Of a stretch of 26,832 nucleotides of DNA, positions 9,082-15,682 are shown one piece after another. The stretch comes from Victivallales bacterium (GTDB lineage Bacteria; Verrucomicrobiota; Lentisphaeria; Oligosphaerales; Oligosphaeraceae): positions 1 through 26,832 of the forward strand of contig JAGCSE010000262.1 of NCBI GenBank assembly GCA_017964325.1. The letters run 5' to 3'. The translations under genes and the position numbers were made by a program. Numbering within the stretch: position 1 is the first letter of the stretch; each line of letters opens with the position of its first letter. The notes beneath the pieces are model-generated. The model saw only the letters and a program-made list of their open reading frames with translations. It had not been told where the DNA came from and did not search any database.

Positions 9082-9203
9082 TGCCATGAAATCACCGCGC
9101 GAAGCATTTTCAAAACGCAGAACCGCCCATAACAGCCTTCAGCAGTTCTATCTGTCTAATCTGTGATTTCCAAGATATTGAAATTTCGTGATTTCCGTGC
9201 CTT
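9082..9203. other. Intergenic segment with degenerate short-period repeat text
   Basis: The spacing between the two adaptor genes is unusually long for this cluster. At about 9140-9200 it holds repetitive phrases (ATCTGTCTAATCTGTGATTTCC and a TCGTGATTTCCGTG phrase), built from ~9-10-bp degenerate units. No ribosome site is evident before the ATG at 9204 and I see no terminator. It resembles the intergenic repeats at 13706-13757 and 26041-26124 in style, not in sequence. Confidence 0.5.
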
Positions 9204-10544
9204 ATGCCCAACGAGGATCTATCAGCCCGTTTAAAGGCCCTGGCCTTCATCATCAAATACGGCCATGACCTTTTCAGCGCCAAAACGTTTGACGACACCG
9301 CCGCCAACGTCGTCAACAACAGCCGTTCCATGCTTAATTTCAGAACGTCTGTCCTTTTGGAAAGCAATGGGCGCAAGTCACGTATTGTCGCGCAGTTCGG
9401 ACAACCAGAAGTCAATCCACATTCACGCCTTGCCGTTTTGCAGCAACGTTTCGCAGACTCCATCGTCTTCGATGAACCCGCCATCACAATAACTGCGGAC
9501 AGCGGCCTCGATTCCGAACTAGCCCAAAACGACGCCGTCTATTATGCCCTCAAACTCACACCGCCGCCCAATAGCGACAAGACCTCCCTCTTCTACATCT
9601 GGCTTCTCGAATACGAAAAGGAAATACCGCCGCTCGTTCCCAACACGGCTCGCCTCCTAGCCAACTCCGCCGCAGAAGCACTGTTCTACCAACGTCTTAC
9701 AAAACGCCGACTTTGGGTCTTGCGGGATGCTTTACCCAAAATCATCTTCTGGATCATCTTGTTGGGAGCCGTCGCCGCCCTGATGTTCATCAGAGGTCCT
9801 GAACGCATCACGGCGGAATTTACACTCAAGGCTCCGCAAGTAACAGGAGCCTATGCCGTCTTTGACGGCATAGTCGCCGACTGCCTCCAGCCTAACGGTG
9901 CACAAGTCCGCAAAGGCGACGTCATCATGGTATATGATGTCAGCCAGTTGAAATACCGTCTTGGAGCCGCCACAAGCCAATTGCGCGAGACGGAGGCGGA
10001 GCTCGCCCTCGAAGAACAGAACGCCTTTTCCGATCAGGCTCGCCTCGCCCGTGTCAAACTTCTTGAAGCCAAACGCAATACGGCAAAAGTCGCTGTCGAA
10101 GAAGCCCAATGGTATATCGAACACGCCCAAATCACTGCCCCCGCCGACGGCTTTCTCGTCATAACTGGCGGACTGGCAGAACTTTTTGCAGGACGCGCTG
10201 TCAAGACAGGTGACAAGCTTTTTGAAATCCACGGCGGCGACGGCATGCTCGCCGACATTCCCGTCAATGAACAGAACGCATCCATTCTAACGCAGTCGCC
10301 CAAGCTCGAACTTTTCCTCCATACCGCTCCCGAAAACGCCCTCGACTGTCAAATCATCGACATCGCTCGCCTCCCTGAACTGACCGAACAGAAGACCTAC
10401 TGCTACCATGTCCAGGCAAGCCTCATCAATCCACAGGACAGTTTTCGATTCGGTATGCGCGGAGTAGCAAAGCTCTCCGCCGGAGACTATTCGCTCGGAT
10501 ACCGACTCTTTAAGAATGTCATTCTCTACACACGAAAATTCTGA
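9204..10544 (+). CDS. GAF-like domain / transmembrane / HlyD-type adaptor protein
   Basis: 446 aa. Residues ~1-170 have no signal peptide and look like a divergent cytoplasmic GAF-type sensor domain (LFSAKTFDDTAANVVNNSRSMLNFRTSVLLES). One transmembrane helix follows (~179-197, IIFWIILLGAVAALMFI). The rest is a HlyD adaptor: a lipoyl strand (VFDGIVADCLQPNGAQVRKGDVIMVYD), a helical hairpin (~255-310), a return strand (ITAPADGFLVI) and a barrel ending FRFGMRGVAKL. The topology would put a sensor or docking domain in the cytoplasm and the adaptor in the periplasm. This could substitute for the cytoplasmic control normally given by an ABC ATPase, but that is inference. The next gene starts 10 bp after its stop. 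HlyD assignment is solid; GAF is moderate. Confidence 0.8.
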   Translation: MPNEDLSARLKALAFIIKYGHDLFSAKTFDDTAANVVNNSRSMLNFRTSVLLESNGRKSRIVAQFGQPEVNPHSRLAVLQQRFADSIVFDEPAITITADSGLDSELAQNDAVYYALKLTPPPNSDKTSLFYIWLLEYEKEIPPLVPNTARLLANSAAEALFYQRLTKRRLWVLRDALPKIIFWIILLGAVAALMFIRGPERITAEFTLKAPQVTGAYAVFDGIVADCLQPNGAQVRKGDVIMVYDVSQLKYRLGAATSQLRETEAELALEEQNAFSDQARLARVKLLEAKRNTAKVAVEEAQWYIEHAQITAPADGFLVITGGLAELFAGRAVKTGDKLFEIHGGDGMLADIPVNEQNASILTQSPKLELFLHTAPENALDCQIIDIARLPELTEQKTYCYHVQASLINPQDSFRFGMRGVAKLSAGDYSLGYRLFKNVILYTRKF

Positions 10545-10554
10545 TTGACGCCCC

Positions 10555-12624
10555 ATGAACCAAGAACCGCTGACCGGCTGTCTCAGGCCGGACATAGAAC
10601 TCATAAGAGGAGACAGGCCACTCCTTTTCGACCGCCAGGCGGATGCGTACTACCGCATTCCGTCCGACGCGCTGCCTGTCCTTTCCGTCCTTACGGAGTC
10701 CATGCCCGTCAGCGCGTTCATGGAAAAACTCGCCACCAACGGCGTAAACATCTCTCGCGAAGACCTCCTCCGTCTTTTGGCCTTCCTTCAGATGAACAAC
10801 TTGCTCACGCCCGAATACGGCGTCATCGAGGCGAAACGCCGCAGACTCTCCGCCCTCCGCCACGAGAACACACTCCTAAAGCTTTCATCTGCATACATTT
10901 TCTTCAAGCTGCCACCGCTCCATCCCGAAAATTTCTATGCCCACATCCGCCCGATGGTCGGCTGGCTAGCCTCAAAATACGTTGTCTTGACACTGCTTCT
11001 GCCTGCCATCATCGGTTATCTGCTGCTTGTTCGCGACTTGGACATCGTCCATGACACATTTCTGAACTCCCTCTCATGGGCGGGTCTCGTCAAATATTTC
11101 ATCGCCATCGTCATCTTGAAAATCGCTCACGAATCCGCACATTCCCTCGCGGCCATTCATTTCAACTGCCGCGTCCGCAGCATAGGCATCGGATTCATCG
11201 TCTTCGTACCACGATTCTTTACGGATACGACTGACAGTTGGCGACTTCCGCGTTCGCAACGCCTTCTCATCGACGCCGCTGGCATCATCACGGAAGTCAT
11301 CATCGGCGGCCTCGCCGCCCTCGCCTGGACCTATCTTCCCGCAGGCGAACTCAAATCCACCCTTTTCTTCATCTTCGCCGTCAGTACGCTTTCGACCATT
11401 CTCGTCAACGGCAATCCTTTCATCCGTTATGACGGATATTACATCCTTTCCGACATTCTCGGCATCGAAAATCTGATGTCACGTTCCAGCGACCATTTCA
11501 AGCAATGGTGGCGATGGCATTTCCTTCGCCTTGGCGTGAAGCCCGTCAACAAGCATGGCAAGTTCCTGCTGCTCTATGGCTTAGGATGCTTCATCTACAG
11601 AATTTTCCTCTACACATCCATCATTCTGGTCATCTACCACAAATTCGTGAAGGCCATCGCCCTCGTCATGGTCTTCCTGGAAATCTACAGCATCCTCATC
11701 TATCCTGCCTATCGTGAGATACAAACTATCCGCATCCTCTCGAAACGCTCAGTCAACAGGGCGCGGCTTGTCATCGCTGCCGCCCTGCTTGCTTTCGCCG
11801 CCATCGTCGTCTTCACACCTCTTCCATGGACTCTCCGACTACCAGCCGAAATCACTCTGCAAAACCACCGTGTCGTTTCCGTACAAGAAAGCGGCTATCT
11901 CACAACGCCACTACCGCACGTCCAGACCGATGTGCAGATGGGCCAGCCAATCGCCACCCTCACCTCCCCCATGCTCGATTTTGCCATAAAGCGACTCGAC
12001 ACTGTCTTAAAATACGACGAAACCCTTTTCAATTTCCAAAAGCTCGACATCGCCAACAATGCCGACAGCATCGTCACCGCTGAAAAAATCGCTTCGGACA
12101 ACCTCTCACGCAATGAACTCCTCCGCCGCCAAAACTGCCTTGCCGTCAACGCGCCATGCGCAGGCATCTTCCTACCGCACACACAGGAACTTTCTGCAAA
12201 TGCTTTTCTTCCAAGAGGTATCGTCATCGGCGAAATCGTCTCTGGAAATCCCGTTCTGCGAGCCTACGCCACGGATGCCCAAATCGGTCGCCTTACCATC
12301 GGACAAAACGCTACCGTGCGGCTGCGTGATTCCATCGACACATGGAACGCCACCATCATCTCCATCAACCAAGTTCCCGCAAGACTAACGCTATCGCCGC
12401 TCATCCAGTTTTTCGGCGGCCCTATTCCCGCCTATTTGCCCGAAAACGGCAATCGCGACTATGTATCCGTCCTCCCGCTCTATTCCGTCGAACTCGCTTT
12501 CTATGACGACGGCCGCCCGCTTCCCGCCATCGGCCGCATCGCCTCCGTCTCGATTGGCCATTCCGAACGCCTCTACGACAAACTCCGCCTCTTTGTCATG
12601 TCAGCATTCCGTAAAGAATTGTAA
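10555..12624 (+). CDS. PqqD-like domain / M50 site-2 protease-type metallopeptidase / HlyD adaptor fusion
   Basis: 689 aa. Residues ~5-85 look like a PqqD-type winged-helix domain (LRPDIELIRGDRPLLFDRQ...YYRI, ending LLAFLQMNNLL), the fold that binds leader peptides in RiPP pathways. Residues ~140-400 form a multi-pass membrane region with an intact zinc site: HESAH (His192, Glu193, His196) and NPFIRYDGYY (Asp293), plus FFTDTTDSWRLPRSQRLLIDAAG, as in M50 peptide zinc metalloproteases. After a further TM (~403-421), residues ~430-689 hold HlyD-like lipoyl and barrel strands (VSVQESGYLTTPLPHVQTDVQMGQPIATLTSP; NAPCAGIFLPH). The protein thus joins substrate recognition, intramembrane proteolysis and adaptor function. 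It probably processes or gates export of the giant protein. No ABC transporter is encoded nearby. Confidence 0.85.
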   Translation: MNQEPLTGCLRPDIELIRGDRPLLFDRQADAYYRIPSDALPVLSVLTESMPVSAFMEKLATNGVNISREDLLRLLAFLQMNNLLTPEYGVIEAKRRRLSALRHENTLLKLSSAYIFFKLPPLHPENFYAHIRPMVGWLASKYVVLTLLLPAIIGYLLLVRDLDIVHDTFLNSLSWAGLVKYFIAIVILKIAHESAHSLAAIHFNCRVRSIGIGFIVFVPRFFTDTTDSWRLPRSQRLLIDAAGIITEVIIGGLAALAWTYLPAGELKSTLFFIFAVSTLSTILVNGNPFIRYDGYYILSDILGIENLMSRSSDHFKQWWRWHFLRLGVKPVNKHGKFLLLYGLGCFIYRIFLYTSIILVIYHKFVKAIALVMVFLEIYSILIYPAYREIQTIRILSKRSVNRARLVIAAALLAFAAIVVFTPLPWTLRLPAEITLQNHRVVSVQESGYLTTPLPHVQTDVQMGQPIATLTSPMLDFAIKRLDTVLKYDETLFNFQKLDIANNADSIVTAEKIASDNLSRNELLRRQNCLAVNAPCAGIFLPHTQELSANAFLPRGIVIGEIVSGNPVLRAYATDAQIGRLTIGQNATVRLRDSIDTWNATIISINQVPARLTLSPLIQFFGGPIPAYLPENGNRDYVSVLPLYSVELAFYDDGRPLPAIGRIASVSIGHSERLYDKLRLFVMSAFRKEL

Positions 12625-12635
12625 ATACCACCCCT

Positions 12636-13703
12636 ATGAAAAAGAATATGAAATTCCTAGCTAGACGATTGAATGCAATCCATTGCCTATTTGCAACCGT
12701 TCTCTTTTTGTCGTTGACAATTTCCGTCAAGGGCGATGACCGCTTGATTCCTCCAAGCGCCACCATCACCGCATGGCTTGACGATCACGAAATCAACGCC
12801 GTTTTCCATGAAGGCCAAACAACGCCATTTCATATTGACAATCTCATCCCCAATGCCCCGTACACAGGCGATTTACTCTATGAACAGGACGGTTGCAAGT
12901 ATTTTGGCAAAATCGACTTCAAGGCTGACTGGCATGGAATGCGCGAACTGAAAATTTTTCTTAATCCCGCCTTCAGCACCACGACCATCCCCCTGCAAAA
13001 CGCCTCCTCCATTCAATTGGTGAAAGTCCGTGCCGCCTCCTTCATCATGGGAGCGGCCGATGGTGCTTCCAACGAACGCCTCCATTCCGTTACGCTCACG
13101 CAGGATTTCTGGATTTCCAGGCATGAAATCACGCAGCAGCAATGGAAGGCCATCATGAAAACCAATCCTTCCAATTACAAATCCGACAACCATCCCGTCG
13201 AAAACATCACATGGAATGATGCGATGGCTTTCTGCGAACGTCTGAATATCCTCGCCATCAACGATTTACCAAGCGGCTACAAAGCCACTCTCCCGACAGA
13301 GGCCCAGTGGGAATTCGCTGCCCGTGGCGGCAGTTTCAGCGAAAAATATCTTTATAGCGGCGGCGACAATCTCGACGACGTGGCCTGGCATTCCGCCAAT
13401 GCAGCCGTCCATACGCAACCCGTTGGCTTAAAACGCCCCAACGAACTCGGCCTCTATGACATGACGGGCAATGTTTGGGAATGGTGCCTCGATCGTTGCC
13501 AATGGGATCGTAAAGTCATTACGGATACATACGCCGACTATATGACAGACCCGCTCTGCGCGACTGGCGACCTGCACATCCTCCGCGGCGGCGGTTGGGT
13601 GAACAGTCCCTCTAACTGCCGTATTGCCAAACGCCTATGCGGAGACACGAATTTCAAAATCCACAACCTCGGCCTCCGCATCGTACTCGTGCCCGCAAAA
13701 TAA
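12636..13703 (+). CDS. Exported SUMF1/FGE-sulfatase-domain protein
   Basis: 355 aa. An N-terminal signal (hydrophobic ~17-29, ending before KGDD) is followed by a ~95-residue beta-rich region and a SUMF1-type domain from ~128 to the end. The recognisable blocks are FIMGAADGASNERLHSVTL, FWISRHEITQQQWKAIM, NHPVENITWNDAMAFCERLN, LPTEAQWEFAARGG, ELGLYDMTGNVWEWCLD and LRGGGWVNSPSNCRIAKR. In true formylglycine-generating enzymes two active-site cysteines lie in this last block. Only one (NCRIAKR) is present here, so sulfatase activation is unlikely; many SUMF1-like proteins are structural or carbohydrate/protein-binding. It starts 11 bp after the M50 gene and is the last gene of the cluster. A second in-frame ATG at 12648 is a possible alternative start. 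Confidence 0.85.
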   Translation: MKKNMKFLARRLNAIHCLFATVLFLSLTISVKGDDRLIPPSATITAWLDDHEINAVFHEGQTTPFHIDNLIPNAPYTGDLLYEQDGCKYFGKIDFKADWHGMRELKIFLNPAFSTTTIPLQNASSIQLVKVRAASFIMGAADGASNERLHSVTLTQDFWISRHEITQQQWKAIMKTNPSNYKSDNHPVENITWNDAMAFCERLNILAINDLPSGYKATLPTEAQWEFAARGGSFSEKYLYSGGDNLDDVAWHSANAAVHTQPVGLKRPNELGLYDMTGNVWEWCLDRCQWDRKVITDTYADYMTDPLCATGDLHILRGGGWVNSPSNCRIAKRLCGDTNFKIHNLGLRIVLVPAK

Positions 13704-13705
13704 GA

Positions 13706-13757
13706 ACTCTGCGACTCCGCATCTCTGCGTTAAAAAACTCCGCGACTCGCGTTAAGC
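13706..13757. repeat. Degenerate short-unit intergenic repeat between convergent genes
   Basis: The 60-bp gap between the convergent SUMF1-like and DUF2828 genes consists of reiterated CTCTGCGACTCCGC / CTCTGCGTTAAAAA / CTCCGCGACTCGCGTTAA phrases of ~9-bp period. No clear terminator hairpin with a T-tract is visible. It may be a dispersed intergenic repeat of this genome. Confidence 0.5.
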
Positions 13758-13763
13758 TCTATT

Positions 13764-15332
13764 CTATTCCTGTATTTCCTTCAAGGCTTCACCGACAGGC
13801 ACATACCGTTCGGATTCAAGGCGTTCCAGCAATACTGCGAATGGATTCAACTTGTTTGAGAACACCATGGAAGCTATTGCCGGCGAAAAGCCCGAAACCA
13901 ACGCCACGCCCGCTTTGTTTTTCTTGAGCGGAATCGCCCCGGAGCGGTTGTTGACATTCCAGAACACAAGTCGCGGCAGAATGTATCCCGCCGCCTTGTA
14001 TTTGTCTCCAATCTCATCAAAAAGCGACTTCAGATGGCTCATGAAAACGCCATGCCCTGAAGAACTCATGGTTGTCGCTTCGTCGAACTCCATGTCGGAG
14101 ATAATCAGAATGCTTCTGGGCATATCGCTTTGGGAAAGTCTCGCTTTCACGGCGCTCTTGAGAATCAAATCAAATACTTTTTCGATGTCCGTATTGTCAA
14201 CCTCAGTATGCTTGTTGCATTCATTAATTTTCTCCATTAATGACTTGCACTTACTAACATCAACCAATTGCGGATTCTCGCTAAACGTGATGAATTTTTC
14301 TTTGAAAACTCCATTCAGTCGTTCGGCGAAATAAAGCCCCAGAGAACGCGCCACGTCCATGGCCGTCACGGAACCTTCCCCGACTTGAACTGTCATGGAG
14401 CCGGAGCCGTCCACCACGCAAATGACGCCCTCGCCGTTCGCCCCGACATAGTCAGGCAACGATTTCCACATCTGCTCCAACGTTGCATCCAATTCATTGA
14501 GAATTGCCCTGCTCCAACGATCCTTCCGATATCTGGCGATGATGTCGTATGGGAAAACAACGCCGGCGTTGATTTTCACACCGTCTTCGCCTTTCTCCAA
14601 TGCCTGCAAATATGCCTTTCGCCGCTCTTCGTCATGTTTCATGAATGCCTTGCGATAAAGGACATTGGCCTTGGACGGGACGGCGTTATAGTCAACGTCC
14701 CCCCATTCATTTGCTGAAATCTGCTTCTCCACGACTCGAAGGTGACCACGCAGAGCGGAAAGCGTCTTTCGGTATGCGCGTTCATCCATCTTCAGACGTT
14801 TCATCACCTTGTGCGCCAAGGCTCTCGTCGCAGCAGACGATGTATTGACTGACGGCAGCCATTTTGCCAGCAACGAGACAGGCTTTCCGGAAGCCATCGC
14901 CGACAAATCCTGTTCAAGCTGCCTGGAAATGACATTCCATGCTGCGTCCGCAATTGTCGGAAGATCAAGCAGTTTCACCACATAGTCCCATCGTGTGTAT
15001 TCGGCAATCAAAGGAAGCACGGCTTTGACATATTCAGGATGCTCATCGACAAGCCATTGCAGGCAGACATTGAATGTCCTGCGTTCGCCCATCCCCTCGC
15101 GGATGTCACCCACGAGAAACAGCAGTTTCATGGCGAGGACGGCGTCTTCCTTGAATGCCTTAGTGAAATCAACGACAATGGCGCTTTCCTCCTTTCTGCG
15201 ATAGGAGCCCACCTTGAAATTGAAATCAACCAAAGCCGTTCCGCTGGAACGATATCCAATCGCGCCATTTTCCGTCAGGACATTTCCCGCCTTGTATTCT
15301 TTTTCAAGAGCCTTGGCAAATTTTTCTGACAT
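13764..15332 (-). CDS. DUF2828 protein: helical repeat region plus vWA domain, Ro60/Rsr-like layout
   Basis: 522 aa. The ATG at 15332 is chosen over an upstream frame extension (to 15365) because GGGAGAAG lies just upstream and MSEKFAKALEKEY fits the family start. The N-terminal ~230 residues are helical with DUF2828-typical blocks (LLFLVGDIREGMGERRTF, LAKWLPSVNTSS, KTLSALRGHLRVVEKQIS). The C-terminal half is a von Willebrand A domain with an intact MIDAS motif DGSGS at ~residues 303-307 (CVVDGSGSM) and a later SDMEFDEA strand. Ro60 and bacterial Rsr have the same plan: a helical ring plus a MIDAS vWA, binding Y RNAs and misfolded RNAs. A Y RNA-like gene lies upstream on the same strand, so an RNA-binding role is my inference. 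No signal peptide, so it should be cytoplasmic. Confidence 0.85.
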   Translation of the reverse strand: MSEKFAKALEKEYKAGNVLTENGAIGYRSSGTALVDFNFKVGSYRRKEESAIVVDFTKAFKEDAVLAMKLLFLVGDIREGMGERRTFNVCLQWLVDEHPEYVKAVLPLIAEYTRWDYVVKLLDLPTIADAAWNVISRQLEQDLSAMASGKPVSLLAKWLPSVNTSSAATRALAHKVMKRLKMDERAYRKTLSALRGHLRVVEKQISANEWGDVDYNAVPSKANVLYRKAFMKHDEERRKAYLQALEKGEDGVKINAGVVFPYDIIARYRKDRWSRAILNELDATLEQMWKSLPDYVGANGEGVICVVDGSGSMTVQVGEGSVTAMDVARSLGLYFAERLNGVFKEKFITFSENPQLVDVSKCKSLMEKINECNKHTEVDNTDIEKVFDLILKSAVKARLSQSDMPRSILIISDMEFDEATTMSSSGHGVFMSHLKSLFDEIGDKYKAAGYILPRLVFWNVNNRSGAIPLKKNKAGVALVSGFSPAIASMVFSNKLNPFAVLLERLESERYVPVGEALKEIQE

Positions 15333-15372
15333 TTTCTTCTCCCTGTTTTCTATCCCACAGTGCAATCAAAAC

Positions 15373-15395
15373 AAAAAAGGCGGTCTTAAACCGCC
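15373..15395 (-). terminator. Rho-independent terminator/attenuator between the Y RNA-like gene and DUF2828
   Basis: On the minus strand, a GGCGGT stem (15390-15395 paired with 15379-15384, loop of 5) is followed by six T residues (15378-15373). It lies ~40 nt before the DUF2828 start. It could end a longer Y RNA transcript or attenuate readthrough into the protein gene. Confidence 0.8.
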
Positions 15396-15402
15396 CTTTA
15401 GC

Positions 15403-15440
15403 ACTCGTTTCCAACGAGTCACAGCGTAAAAAGACGCTGT
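15403..15440 (-). other. Two further hairpins in the leader between RNA gene and DUF2828
   Basis: Hairpin 1: 15403-15409 pairs with 15413-15419 (ACTCGTT/AACGAGT, 3-nt loop). Hairpin 2: 15421-15427 pairs with 15434-15440 (ACAGCGT/ACGCTGT, 6-nt loop). Both are perfect 7-bp stems stacked between the tRNA-like RNA and the terminator. They may be 3' domains of the same RNA or processing signals. Confidence 0.6.
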
Positions 15441-15457
15441 CTGTTCCCTTTCATACG

Positions 15458-15588
15458 AAAAGAAGACAAGACCCATTTTTAAGTGCTCTACCGACTGAGC
15501 TATGCGTCACATCTTGCGATGTGCGCACCTGGACTCGAACCAGGGACCACTTCCTTAGCGAGGGATGTTATTTGCTGTATGGGTCTTC
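15458..15588 (-). ncRNA. Y RNA-like (YrlA-type) tRNA mimic: circularly permuted tRNA-like RNA
   Basis: Read on the minus strand, the T-arm half precedes the D-arm half, the reverse of a normal tRNA. The pieces are: outer helix of 9 bp, 15579-15587 with 15468-15476; anticodon-stem-like 4 bp, 15549-15552 with 15481-15484; T arm at 15528-15544 (CCUGG stem, loop UUCGAGU); an acceptor-like helix of 10 bp with one bulged base, closed by a GCAA tetraloop at 15503-15527; then UA and a canonical D arm at 15485-15500 (GCUC, AGUCGGUA, GAGC). There is no CCA end and no free acceptor terminus. This matches the published idea that bacterial Y RNAs (YrlA) carry a tRNA-mimicking module attached to a Ro-binding stem. 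The U-rich tail near 15458 marks the likely 3' end. The adjacent gene codes a Ro-like vWA protein. I am confident of the fold; the Y RNA identity is inferred. Confidence 0.8.
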
Positions 15589-15594
15589 AAGTAT

Positions 15595-15622
15595 AAAATA
15601 TAGCTTCTTGAACAAATTGCAA
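15595..15622 (-). promoter_or_regulatory. Candidate promoter of the Y RNA-like gene
   Basis: On the minus strand TTGCAA (15622-15617) and TATTTT (15600-15595) are separated by 16 bp. A start ~7 nt downstream would fall at G15588, exactly the 5' edge of the outer helix. The match to consensus is moderate. Confidence 0.45.
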
Positions 15623-15682
15623 ATTCAAAATTCTATTTTTTGTATCTCCTCCTCATCTAGGGATTCTAGAGATTCATAAGCA

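Noticed and set aside
15481..15550. An ordinary tRNA gene, suggested by the D-arm and T-arm sequences
   Set aside because: The arms are in the wrong order on the minus strand, the acceptor helix is closed by a GCAA tetraloop and there is no anticodon arm between D and T arms or 3' end for aminoacylation.
15458..15588. A permuted (two-piece) tmRNA
   Set aside because: Permuted tmRNA keeps an acceptor end with an Ala identity pair, a reduced D arm and a tag reading frame. Here the D arm is canonical, the acceptor helix is capped and no tag frame is seen.
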